A DNA stretch of 39,448 nucleotides. Origin: Butyrivibrio sp. (GTDB taxonomy: Bacteria; Bacillota_A; Clostridia; Lachnospirales; Lachnospiraceae). The position numbers were made by a program, and so were the translations under genes. The notes beneath the pieces are model-generated. The model was given only the letters and a program-made list of their open reading frames with translations, was not told where the DNA came from and made no database searches. Positions 17,003 to 26,000 of the stretch are shown piece by piece. The stretch covers positions 1 to 39,448 of the forward strand of contig JAILOW010000181.1 of NCBI GenBank assembly GCA_024690635.1. The letters run 5' to 3'. Positions within the stretch are counted from its first letter, which is position 1. Every line of letters begins with the position of its first letter.

Positions 17003-18538
17003 TCATTCCTGTTCGTAAAAGGCTGATGCGCCGCGAAGCAAAGCTCCGTTTTTTGACATGTTGTAAAACTGCGTTTGTTTGCAGTCAGCGATCTTTTTCT
17101 CAACTATGGAAATAAAAGTCAAAAATACGGGTACGGTATCCACCATTTTTCCGTCTACGGAAGGCACCTGTACTCCGCCTTTTGCATTGTTTACAGTGTC
17201 ATGGGGCATTCCGCCCGCATAGTTTTTGCCTCCGGGATATGCAAGGTCAACACCCACAAGGTATACCTTCTTTGCTCCAAGCCGTGCCGCTGCATCCATG
17301 GCAAGACTTGTTATGGTTCCGGAAACATCCCATATTTCCTCATCTTTTCCCGTTATACCGATACACGAAGGTGTACAGATAAAGGTGATATCTCCTCTGT
17401 AATGACTAATAAACTTCCAGTTTGTCACATAATCAGCTATGAGAGGAACGCCTTCCGTCAGTTCCTCTGCGCCCTGAATATGCTCAAGGATCTGGTCATT
17501 GGAATCCGCAACAACCACAAGGTCAGGCTTTATGCCCTCCTTGTTTAACCTGCGAAGCACGGTATTTACCGCTACTATCTTCTTTTTGCCTTTGTTTTCT
17601 TTGATAAAGTCTATGTTGTAATCAAGTGACGGACCTGCTGCCACCACTATCCAGTCGCCTGAAGAAATATCCTTTTTCAGAGCTTCAAAGGAAACGGAAG
17701 CATGTTTCAGATTCTTCCAGGCATTTATCTTTACCGTGGCATCAAGCCCCCACTTATACGCAAGAAGCGCCGCCACATACTCAAAATTCCCATCAAAGTA
17801 ATTAAAAAACTTGTTTCTCTTGTGAGGGGATATGTAAACACATTTTTTCTCATTGTCATACTCGACAATGTCCATAAATCTGCCAAGCACCACCTTTTCA
17901 TCACTGTCACAGACTGTTTCAAGGCAGCCACTATCGATCCAGGAAAGAACGCCGTAGTTTTCGGCATAAGCAAGCATCTCAGGAGATTCCTCGTAGATAA
18001 TGATCTTTACCGCGCCGCCTGATCTGCTCCAGATCTTGTAGGGAAGATAACCAAGGCCGCAGCCCAGGATATGTATCTCCTCCATTTTGGCATCATATAT
18101 TATATCGGCTATTCTGCCCGCTTCCTCCATAGGATCATGAACATCATGCAGATATAATCCGGGCTTTTGGTCCCTGACAGTCAAAAAACCGCTATCGGTA
18201 CTCTTTATCAGATATCCTCCGTCCTCGACTTCGATATCCGTAAAATGAGACAAATAGCGGTATAATTCAGGTATTAGTTTCCCGTTTATGGTTCCTGTAA
18301 CATACGAAGTATCTCCAAAATTACCGGCAATATCAACCGCCGCATTCTGGAGTCTTTCCGCACTTATCCTGTCAAAAGCAGCATATTCCGGAAGCATTTT
18401 TTCTATTACGGATATTGCTTCGTTATATGCCTTTCTGGCTTTGTCATAGTCACTTCTGTTAAACAGATCGACACAATCCCGAAGCATGTCCGGGACAAGG
18501 GATTTTCGGTATACTTCCTCTAAAAAATCTTCTGCCAC
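17003..18538 (-). CDS. Maf-family (DUF115) motility-associated glycosyltransferase
   Basis: A 511-residue protein, first gene of the nine-gene minus operon. It starts at GTG (MAEDFLEEVY) with GGAGG 6-7 bases ahead. The DUF115/MptE-like core lies at about residues 273-440: WIVVAAGPSLDYNIDFI, VVADSNDQ, then LVGVDLAYPGGKNYAGG. The N-terminal half has a helical region (1-65) and a Rossmann-like segment (IHILGCGLGYLPYKIW). Maf proteins put nonulosonic acids onto Ser or Thr of flagellin inside the cell before export; known donors are CMP-pseudaminic and CMP-legionaminic acid. Co-transcription with neuB and neuC, and flagellin 20 kb away in the same island, point to CMP-Neu5Ac or a derivative as donor here, which is inference. 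Confidence 0.9.
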   Translation of the reverse strand: MAEDFLEEVYRKSLVPDMLRDCVDLFNRSDYDKARKAYNEAISVIEKMLPEYAAFDRISAERLQNAAVDIAGNFGDTSYVTGTINGKLIPELYRYLSHFTDIEVEDGGYLIKSTDSGFLTVRDQKPGLYLHDVHDPMEEAGRIADIIYDAKMEEIHILGCGLGYLPYKIWSRSGGAVKIIIYEESPEMLAYAENYGVLSWIDSGCLETVCDSDEKVVLGRFMDIVEYDNEKKCVYISPHKRNKFFNYFDGNFEYVAALLAYKWGLDATVKINAWKNLKHASVSFEALKKDISSGDWIVVAAGPSLDYNIDFIKENKGKKKIVAVNTVLRRLNKEGIKPDLVVVADSNDQILEHIQGAEELTEGVPLIADYVTNWKFISHYRGDITFICTPSCIGITGKDEEIWDVSGTITSLAMDAAARLGAKKVYLVGVDLAYPGGKNYAGGMPHDTVNNAKGGVQVPSVDGKMVDTVPVFLTFISIVEKKIADCKQTQFYNMSKNGALLRGASAFYEQE

Positions 18539-18622
18539 TTTCTTCCTCCTGCATATAAAAATCCATAGTATTATTTTATCAAAATAACGAAAATAAATAA
18601 ATCTTTGCGCATGCCAATGATG

Positions 18623-18628
18623 TATAAT
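18623..18628 (+). promoter_or_regulatory. -10 candidate for the SGNH gene
   Basis: A perfect TATAAT lies 20 bases before the ATG at 18648, with GGAGG at 18636-18640 between them. I see no convincing -35 at 16-18 bases, and the leader would be very short, so this is a weak call. Confidence 0.3.
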
Positions 18629-18647
18629 TTAAAACGGAGGTTGAGCC

Positions 18648-19820
18648 ATGGAAATAAAGCTTGCGATCATAGGTGACGAGATCGGAACAGATGAAGCCGT
18701 AAAAAGCATAAAATATCCCGAGATCATCACGGAAGTGGTTATTTGGGAAAGTGAAGATTTTTACAGAGAGTTTGACCCTGATTCTCTAAATGGAGTCGAT
18801 ATTATTTTGCTGGCTTTTTATTACAAAACGCCTGTTTATGAAATGCTGAAGGGATATCTTTCCGGCACTGTCAAAATATCTCCTGACCATATCTGGGATT
18901 TTTACAGGCTCTCTGAAGCGTGTAGGCCTTCCATAAGGGCAGAGAAGCGAATTTCCCTTCTGTCACCGGAGGAAAAGCTTGATGGTCTGATCCTGGGTAT
19001 ATCCCATGCGGAAGTAGGCGTTTTGGAAGAAAGATTTGCTCCATACAACTTCCTAAACATCTCTACATCATCTTCTGATATATATTCAAACTATAAGAAT
19101 TTTGAACTGTGTCTTGAAAAATACCGTGAAAACCTGTCATCACTAAAATATCTGGTCATAGACATGTTCGATTACAGCTATTTCAACTATGACGTGTCTA
19201 TGTCTGATAATTTTCCCGGATTTCTTATGGGCAAAGGATACAACAAAGACGGTCATAACTTCGGGCACAACCAAAACTTCAACATGGATTTTCAGGATCT
19301 TGCCGAAGGCGTAGAAAGAAGAAGAATAAAAGATGTAAGTCCTGTTTCAATTGATATATGGAATATCATAAAATCAGATTATAAAAGGCGCCAGAAACAA
19401 TCCGAAGACTTTGATGATCCTTCCATTATGTATATGATCAGGGATGCCGAGAAAACAGCCCAGTTTAAGATCGGCAAATATGCCGAAAAAGAATACGAAA
19501 ATACGATTGCGGAAAACACCGAAATTTTCAGAAAAATGCTTGAGCTGGCTTACAAGGTAAATCAGGATATGCAAGTCTACCTGATACTGATACCCAGAAG
19601 CCCTATAGCTTTCTCTTTGGAAGAACCCATGATATCCAAATGGAAACCTCGTTTTTATTCAATACTTCAGGATATAAACAGGGATTATCCATTTACCTTT
19701 ATTGATTTTGTGGAAAGTAATCCCGGTTTTAGCGAAGACCTGTACTTCGATGCCGCTCATCTTAACATTTTCGGCGCCATAAAATTCACGGATATCCTGA
19801 AAGAAAAAATTCTTGGTTAA
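18648..19820 (+). CDS. SGNH-superfamily-like protein (stand-alone)
   Basis: A 390-residue protein transcribed away from the Maf operon. GGAGG lies 7 bases before the ATG. Residues 1-~105 form a Rossmann-like domain (MEIKLAIIGDEIGTDE) that may be regulatory or acceptor-binding. LDGLILGISHAEVGV places a Gly-x-Ser block I at 117-119. The C-terminal YFDAAHLNIFGA carries the Asp-x-x-His pair of block V (D368, H371). MQVYLILIPRSP is the strand before it. It resembles the C-terminal half of the GT2-SGNH fusion at 11892-13742. No signal peptide or membrane segment is present. Acyl transfer to, or removal from, a glycan precursor is the likely role; proof would need an assay. Its 3' end is 1 base from the convergent GT-D gene. 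Confidence 0.65.
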   Translation: MEIKLAIIGDEIGTDEAVKSIKYPEIITEVVIWESEDFYREFDPDSLNGVDIILLAFYYKTPVYEMLKGYLSGTVKISPDHIWDFYRLSEACRPSIRAEKRISLLSPEEKLDGLILGISHAEVGVLEERFAPYNFLNISTSSSDIYSNYKNFELCLEKYRENLSSLKYLVIDMFDYSYFNYDVSMSDNFPGFLMGKGYNKDGHNFGHNQNFNMDFQDLAEGVERRRIKDVSPVSIDIWNIIKSDYKRRQKQSEDFDDPSIMYMIRDAEKTAQFKIGKYAEKEYENTIAENTEIFRKMLELAYKVNQDMQVYLILIPRSPIAFSLEEPMISKWKPRFYSILQDINRDYPFTFIDFVESNPGFSEDLYFDAAHLNIFGAIKFTDILKEKILG

Positions 19821-19821
19821 G

Positions 19822-20859
19822 TTAAACTATCCTTGCAACGATTTCAGAGAGATATACCTCGTCATTGACATCCGGTATATCTCTTTTTGTGTCCGCAGCC
19901 TCATCGGCATTACAGTATTTGTAAGGAATTGCCAAGTAGTCCATCCTGTCCACGTTACGCAGCATCATCTCGTAGTTAAGATCGATATGTCCAATATCTA
20001 CAGCCTGAAACCCCGCCTTAAAAAGATCATAGGCAAGAACAGTTGCCGTAGGACCAAGGGCAATAAGAATGAGCCTGTCCTTTGATTCCTTAAGGGCAGT
20101 TTCAAGAATTTCATCATACCTGTCTATTGCATTCTCGGCAGGGCAAAGTATCCTCCTGATGCTGCGGCAGCTATCGTATAGATCGTTGCCAACGCCCATT
20201 CTGGTGTATTCACCCTCTATTATGGTTATATCTCTGTTATCCCAAAGTCTTTTTACAGATCTGTATTCTTCATCTGTCTTAATGAAAAATGCGAGGGCAT
20301 CCGCATAAACCCTGTCAGGATCCAAAAGCTCTGCATGAAAGCGCCTTACATCAGGCCACATGTACTCTCTTATGGCATCTGCATTCACTTCCGGCATGCT
20401 CTCAAGATTTATATAAAATGTGGGATTGATTCCCACGAGAAATCCCTCTTCCTCTGAACGCAATACTTCTACAAGTCTTTTTGAAAGATAATCCGATTCA
20501 GACTGAAAATTCCATCTCTTAACTCCGGCGATTATTCCAAACTCGCCGTCTCCGAATCTTCCGATACTTTTCCCTCTTACAACCTTGTCGACAGTATCTG
20601 AAGGTTCCATCACCATAGGATAAAAGATCGGCGAAACATAGGATTTATCCTGCATCTCGTAGGGCAGGCTTTCAAGTCTTATGCGGTTTACAAAAGAAAG
20701 CCTGTCAACTGCTCTAAGGCTTCTTTCCTGCTCCTGTATGATATCAAGAAGTTTCTTTATAGCCAGATTTATCTGCGCCTGGCCTTCTTTTAGCGCTTCA
20801 TTTTCTTTTTGAAGCACCTCTAATTCAGACAAAAGTTCGTCATCTAGGTTCTGTCCCAT
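19822..20859 (-). CDS. GT-D fold glycosyltransferase (DUF1792-like), copy 1
   Basis: A 345-residue protein. Residues ~5-50 are a heptad-rich coiled coil (LLSELEVLQKENEALKEGQA), followed by VNRIRLESLPYE. The catalytic domain has RFGDGEF at 101-107, the Asp-x-Glu metal motif that defines the GT-D fold (family first described from the Streptococcus parasanguinis Fap1 adhesin pathway). GMGVGNDLYD, ALGPTATVLAYDL (268-279 region) and VDIGHIDLNYE follow. The known family member transfers glucose to a serine-rich glycoprotein glycan; the sugar here is not known. A full sigma-A-type promoter and AAAGGAG precede the ATG. It is a single-gene minus unit flanked by plus genes on both sides. Confidence 0.85.
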   Translation of the reverse strand: MGQNLDDELLSELEVLQKENEALKEGQAQINLAIKKLLDIIQEQERSLRAVDRLSFVNRIRLESLPYEMQDKSYVSPIFYPMVMEPSDTVDKVVRGKSIGRFGDGEFGIIAGVKRWNFQSESDYLSKRLVEVLRSEEEGFLVGINPTFYINLESMPEVNADAIREYMWPDVRRFHAELLDPDRVYADALAFFIKTDEEYRSVKRLWDNRDITIIEGEYTRMGVGNDLYDSCRSIRRILCPAENAIDRYDEILETALKESKDRLILIALGPTATVLAYDLFKAGFQAVDIGHIDLNYEMMLRNVDRMDYLAIPYKYCNADEAADTKRDIPDVNDEVYLSEIVARIV

Positions 20860-20878
20860 GGCAATTCTCCTTTATTCC

Positions 20879-20907
20879 ATGATACTTTGCATTTTACTCT
20901 TTTTCAA
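20879..20907 (-). promoter_or_regulatory. Sigma-A-type promoter for GT-D copy 1
   Basis: On the minus strand: -35 TTGAAA (20907-20902), a 17-base spacer, and -10 TATCAT (20884-20879); each box is one mismatch from consensus. The start codon at 20859 follows with AAAGGAG between. The -10 to ATG distance is short, so the leader is only about a dozen bases. Confidence 0.6.
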
Positions 20908-20938
20908 CGTAGCTGTTGGCTGATGTATGTAAAAGCGT

Positions 20939-20967
20939 TTGTTGTCAGGCAATGGGTAGTTTATAAT
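20939..20967 (+). promoter_or_regulatory. Promoter for the degenerate GT-D/DUF4422 pair
   Basis: TTGTTG (20939-20944), a 17-base spacer and a perfect TATAAT (20962-20967), followed by GGAGG at 20984-20988 and the ATG at 20998. The same TTGTTG-17-TATAAT arrangement occurs on the minus strand at 35532-35560. Confidence 0.6.
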
Positions 20968-20997
20968 TATTCTGAGAAGATACGGAGGTTTTATCCC

Positions 20998-21876
20998 ATG
21001 AACAATACCGCGGAAATTGCAAATTCAATAGAAAACCTGAAAAATGAGAATGAAAGTCTCGAAAAGTGGCAGAAAGAAGCTTCCAAGCTTGTTCAGATGT
21101 TGTCTGATAAAGTATCTGATAATGCAGGGAAAATCGCAGAGATAAAGGAGCGAACCTTCATAAACCGTATCCGCGTAGAAAGTCTGCCCTATGAGCTAAG
21201 GGATACACAGCACGAGTCTTTGGTATTCGTCCCTGATATCATGCCAAATGAAGAGACCTTGAAAGCCATAAAAGCAGGAAAGAGTTTTGGCGCATTTACC
21301 GAAGCGGAATTCAGGGTGATGGAAAGCCTTGATGGTCCTGATCTTTCAGAATGCGAAAGAGCTCTCGGCGAAAAACTTTTGAAAGCATTAAAAGAAAGTA
21401 CTCCGGATTTAATCTCCGGTCTTGATAAAAATCTCTACGGAAATCTTGAAGATATTGATCCCAATGATGCTGACAGAATAAGGGAATATATGCGTCCTGA
21501 CACAAGAAAGTTCCATGCCGGGATTCTTGATAAAGAAAGGTATTATGGCAATGCCGGCATAAGTAATATTTCAGACAAGGATTCCCTCGCCGCTCTAAAG
21601 GCGCTTTGGGATCAGAAAAACTGTCTTCTCGTTGCCGAGGAAAATTCAAAAGTTGCAGGCGACAATGCTTTATTTGACAATTGCAGCAGTTTTTCAAGGA
21701 TCCTTTGCACTTCACAAGAAGCTGTGGAAAGCTATGACGAAGTGCTGTCAGCTGTTTTGAGCGAGCCAAAAGATACACTTGTAGTTATAACCTTGAGCCC
21801 CGCAGCAGCTGCTCTTTCATATGACCTGTGCTGCAACGGCTACCATGTCATCGGCATTGGAAATATCTTAATCTAA
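20998..21876 (+). CDS. Degenerate GT-D paralogue (probable pseudoenzyme)
   Basis: The frame is open from 20887, but the ATG at 20998 has GGAGG 9 bases ahead and its own promoter; this gives 292 residues. The N-terminal coiled coil (IANSIENLKNENESLEKWQK) and INRIRVESLPYELRD are conserved with the two intact copies. The active-site motifs are not. RFGDGEF has become AFTEAEF (99-105). The GMGVGNDL loop reads KVAGDNAL. ALGPTAT has become TLSPAAA. The chain stops at GIGNILI, where the others read DIGHxDLxYE and run on for about 50 residues. The reading frame and translation signals are intact, so a structural or regulatory role (for example pairing with an active copy through the coiled coil) is as likely as decay. 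The next gene starts 17 bases downstream. Confidence 0.8.
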   Translation: MNNTAEIANSIENLKNENESLEKWQKEASKLVQMLSDKVSDNAGKIAEIKERTFINRIRVESLPYELRDTQHESLVFVPDIMPNEETLKAIKAGKSFGAFTEAEFRVMESLDGPDLSECERALGEKLLKALKESTPDLISGLDKNLYGNLEDIDPNDADRIREYMRPDTRKFHAGILDKERYYGNAGISNISDKDSLAALKALWDQKNCLLVAEENSKVAGDNALFDNCSSFSRILCTSQEAVESYDEVLSAVLSEPKDTLVVITLSPAAAALSYDLCCNGYHVIGIGNILI

Positions 21877-21893
21877 TACCTTCGGAGGAAGAT

Positions 21894-23069
21894 ATGTCTT
21901 TTTCACAAAAAATGACAAACTGGATAGTATGCTGCCATGTGGATAAGCCCCTTGCAGAAGAAGAACCTCATTCAAAATATGACAAAAAGATTCAGGCGGG
22001 AGCTGCCCTTACAGATAAACGGATTTGCGATTTTAACGATCATGACGATTTCCCCGAGAGTATTTCTGACAGAAACAGAAGATACAGTGAGCTTACTGCT
22101 GTATTCTGGGTTTCAAAGCATATTGACAGTGAATATGTAGGGATTTCCCACTACAGAAGGCGCTTTGACATACCTGATGAAGAGCTTGATCTTTTAATGG
22201 ATAAAGGATTTGATATCATCACCACCGCTCCCGTTTCCCAGGGCGATGGCAGATCCGTGGAAGAGAGTCACAAGTCCGTAAACTATGCCTGGGACTGGGA
22301 TCTTATGATGGAGCTAATTCTGGATATCCATCCGGATGACTATAAGCTTGCGGCGGAGCTTGGATCACAAAGCTCTTTTCACTATGCCAACATGAATGTT
22401 TTCAGAAACGATGTTTTCAGGGAATACGCCGACTGGCTCTTTCCTGTTCTTAATGCTTTTTTTGAAAACAGTCCCGAAAAGACCGATGTCTATTCCAAGC
22501 GTGACGTGGGATTTATATCTGAATTTCTTTCAAGCGTTTTTGTGGAAAAGGCAAAAAGAGAAGGAAAGGTTGTAATCGAAGCTCCCGTCAGGCAGCTTCG
22601 TTCCGAAACTAACGCGCAGCCTGAAAATATCGATATGCATGATCCGGAAGCTGTATTTGCGCAGTGCAACAGACTCTTTATGCAAAGCCGCATCCGTCAG
22701 TGCAGAAGTCTTTTTCAGGATGCCCTTGATATGGGAACCATTGACCTTTCTAATGAAAAATATATGAATCTCTATGAGGTTTTTTTACTGGAGCTTGCAG
22801 AACAAAGGCAGATACCGCTTATTATAAGCGATTATCTGCCAGTTGAAATGCAAAGTGACCTTGATCATGTGATAAATACTTACAGCGCTCTTAAGGCCCT
22901 CATTATCGGATTTTTGTCAGCCCCTTCAGGAGAGGCCTTTGGCAAGCTGCAAAGCTATATTGACCTGACAAGATTCAGTTCAGTTGTGGTAAAAAATATT
23001 CTGGAACGGATACCTCAGGATATTCCGGCAAAAAACATCCTTGAAACCAAGCTGCAGTATGTCTTTTGA
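21894..23069 (+). CDS. DUF4422 glycosyltransferase-like protein with helical C-terminus
   Basis: The frame is open from 21828, but GGAGG at 21885-21889 points to the ATG at 21894 (391 residues, MSFSQKMTNW). IVCCHVDKP at the start and YVGISHYRRRF (81-91) are the hallmark of DUF4422, a domain found in capsule and LPS clusters and usually annotated as a glycosyltransferase. Further on come FDIITTAPV, HYANMNVFRNDVF and SKRDVGFISEFLSS. The last ~140 residues (from MHDPEAVFAQCNR) are mostly helical with no recognised domain, an extension beyond the usual family length. It is coupled to the degenerate GT-D gene and ends 9 bases from the convergent 1161-residue gene. Confidence 0.8.
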   Translation: MSFSQKMTNWIVCCHVDKPLAEEEPHSKYDKKIQAGAALTDKRICDFNDHDDFPESISDRNRRYSELTAVFWVSKHIDSEYVGISHYRRRFDIPDEELDLLMDKGFDIITTAPVSQGDGRSVEESHKSVNYAWDWDLMMELILDIHPDDYKLAAELGSQSSFHYANMNVFRNDVFREYADWLFPVLNAFFENSPEKTDVYSKRDVGFISEFLSSVFVEKAKREGKVVIEAPVRQLRSETNAQPENIDMHDPEAVFAQCNRLFMQSRIRQCRSLFQDALDMGTIDLSNEKYMNLYEVFLLELAEQRQIPLIISDYLPVEMQSDLDHVINTYSALKALIIGFLSAPSGEAFGKLQSYIDLTRFSSVVVKNILERIPQDIPAKNILETKLQYVF

Positions 23070-23078
23070 TAGCTTCTT

Positions 23079-26000
23079 TTATCCCGATATCCTCTCATTT
23101 ATGTAGTCGCAGACTTTTCCTGCTATCTTGAAATATGCATTTCCCGATGCATATTCGGAAATACTGATAACTCTCATCCTGTCATGATCTTCCGCAAACT
23201 CGGAGATGACAGGATTTATTTCATCCTCTGACACCAGTATGATCATAGGATTTCCCTTTACGCCTTCATAAATACCGTCAAGCTTTCTAAACACTGACTC
23301 AATGTCTCTGTCCACATTTTCTATGTCATCCTTTGAAATGCCATAGCAGATAACATGGTATTCGTTCGTAAAGAGCTTACTTTCAAGTTCGCCTGAAAGC
23401 TCATTTTGGGTCGTATCATCCATATCAAGCTCTATTGTGACACTTCCTCCCGTCAGATACGGAGTTATGCCTCCCATGTAGCGTGGACCCTTTACGAGGA
23501 TCCTTGCCCTACCGTCTCTTAAGGGATCTTTTGTTATCTCATTTGTCTTATCTTCCCTGATCCAGGGTATCTCTTTATCTTTTTCAAGAGCTGTTGCCAC
23601 ATCGCAGGGAGCCTCGAAATCAGGGCATCCAAGGAGGTTATAGACATACTGCTCAACGCCCATTCCCAGCACTCTGAAGGAGAACAGGAAGTGTTCCATC
23701 TTTTTCTCCCACCTGTTATAGCAGTAAAAGCCCACTATACCATAGTCACCGAATTTATCCCTGACATTGATATATGCGCAGTCATTCCAGTCGTTGGTTA
23801 TGAGCCTTGTAAGGATCTCCTTGTTATCTCTGTTTCCCGTATAATTGAGGCGGTTACTCTTCATAACAAGCTCATGGATCCTGTCCAGCTCCTCAAGACA
23901 GTTCCTGTTTACAGTGATCTCTATTTTACTTTCAGCCAAAAATCCTTCATCGGATGCGCTGCTCTTTCTGGCCTCCGCCTTCTTTTCAAGGAGTCTGTAA
24001 TGTTCAAGTTTTTTCCGATCCTTGTCACCTGCCTTGGACTTTGCAAAGAAGTTTGAAAGATAAGGAATGATCTCAGGTCCTGCAGTTTCAAGCCCGCTGC
24101 AGTAGTAGGCCGCCTGCTCACGGTTACGTACATTGGCATCCACGAAAAGAACAGTCTCAGGCGTAAGTTTCATGGCTTCAAGTTTAAGTTTCAACTGCTG
24201 CCCTATATCTCCGTCATTGATGTCATTAAAAACGAACAACTCCGAAATGCCGGCGCTTCCCAGCTCCTCCATGACCTTAGCTTCATCATTTTTTGAAGAG
24301 ATACTGTTTACAACTCCATGATCGGTGATGGTTTTTATAAGATCAGCGTTGGACATGGGAAGGATAACTTCACCCTCGCTTAATACTCCCTGCCAGAAGG
24401 TATCATCCATGTTCCAGACGATAAGCCTTATGTTTTCATAGGGGAATTCCTCAAGCTGCGCATCCTTTATAAGAACTGCAGCATTGGGAGAAAGAAGACT
24501 TGAAAGTAAGTTCTGCTCTTCCTCCGATAATACTTCAAGATCTCTTTTCTCAATGATAAAAACGTCATAAGTGTTGGTGCCGTAGAGCTCTAAGAATTCA
24601 TCGATACTCTCGGAAACATTCTCAGTATGCCTTGCAATATCATAGAGTCTTGGACTTGTCTCAATTCCGACGCAGTAGCTGTTGGGATAAAGACTCTTTA
24701 TTGCCTTAAGCTCCGAGCCCAGTCCGCATCCATACTGAAGGACGCTGAATCTAGCGTTGTTATCATAGGGTATCTGTGATATAACGGTTCCGCTTGCGTA
24801 AGCGTACTTCATTATGTCAAAACCATACTTTTCCTTGAAAAGCGCATAGTTCTTTTTAACAACTTCGTTGTAGTTGATCTTTACAAAACTCTCGGTGCCG
24901 GAGTGATAGATAAAACTGTTTCTGACCACCATGAGCCTGAAGCCTTTTTTCATGATTTCCATGCAAAGAACATCGTCTTCAAAATATCCGGGAACAAAGT
25001 CCTCATCAAAGCCGCCGATCTCATCCCACAAGTTTCTTCTTACCAGCATTGAAAAACCGGAAAGCCTTACTCTTTCAAGCATAGCTCCCTGCATGGGTAC
25101 ATTTATCTTTTCTCCGTATTTTATATACTCATCGATCCTGTCAAATTCCACATCCACCTGCTGCCTGTTACCCGCATGGTTGGAGATACTGCCAACAGCT
25201 CCGATATCATCAGCGCTGTAAAGGGCCTGCTTAAGAAAATACAGGGCATCAAAAACAAGACGTGTATCGTTGTTTAAAAGGAATACGTCGTAGTCAGCAT
25301 ATTCGGTTCCGGCTGTGGCTCTCACCGCCTGATTGCAGGCAGGTCCAAAGCCAAGATTCTTTTCGTTTCTGATGTACAAAATATCCGATTGCTCTGAAAG
25401 CCACTTATGGGAGCCATCAGTGGAACCGTTGTCCACAACAGCTATCTTGTAGCTTCCCTCGGATAATACGTCTCTGATACTCTTAATACACTCCCGGGTA
25501 AAGAACAGATTGTTGTAGGATACCAACACAATAAGAGTCTTATTGTTTTTTCCGCCTCCCGTGTGGTAGCCGCCGACTCTTACGTTGGCCTGCGCAGCCC
25601 CCATATCATCCGCCCACACTTCCTTGTAGCCGTCGTTATATTCCATCTGTGCCAGCTGCAGCATCTTTTTAGCGGAAAGCTTGGCCTGATATTCGGGATT
25701 GCTGAAATAGTTTTTGTTCTCCTCTGAAACAGACTGATCCTTTTCAAAAGAGATGGCATCAAAATCTTTTCCAAGCCACGCAAAATCCCTGTCGCATATA
25801 GTGTTTATGTCAAAGAAACTTGCTCCTAACCTGAAGGAATGCCACTCCCTTAGTTTATATACGGAAGGGTGTCTGAGAGCCACATAGGTTCCGTAGGTTT
25901 CAAACTCACTAAAGGAAGAGTCATAGATCTTTTCAGGCTCTATGCAGTTGATGATCTTTTCCCAGAAACGCTCTCCCTCGATCTTGTCATTCTTTTCAAT

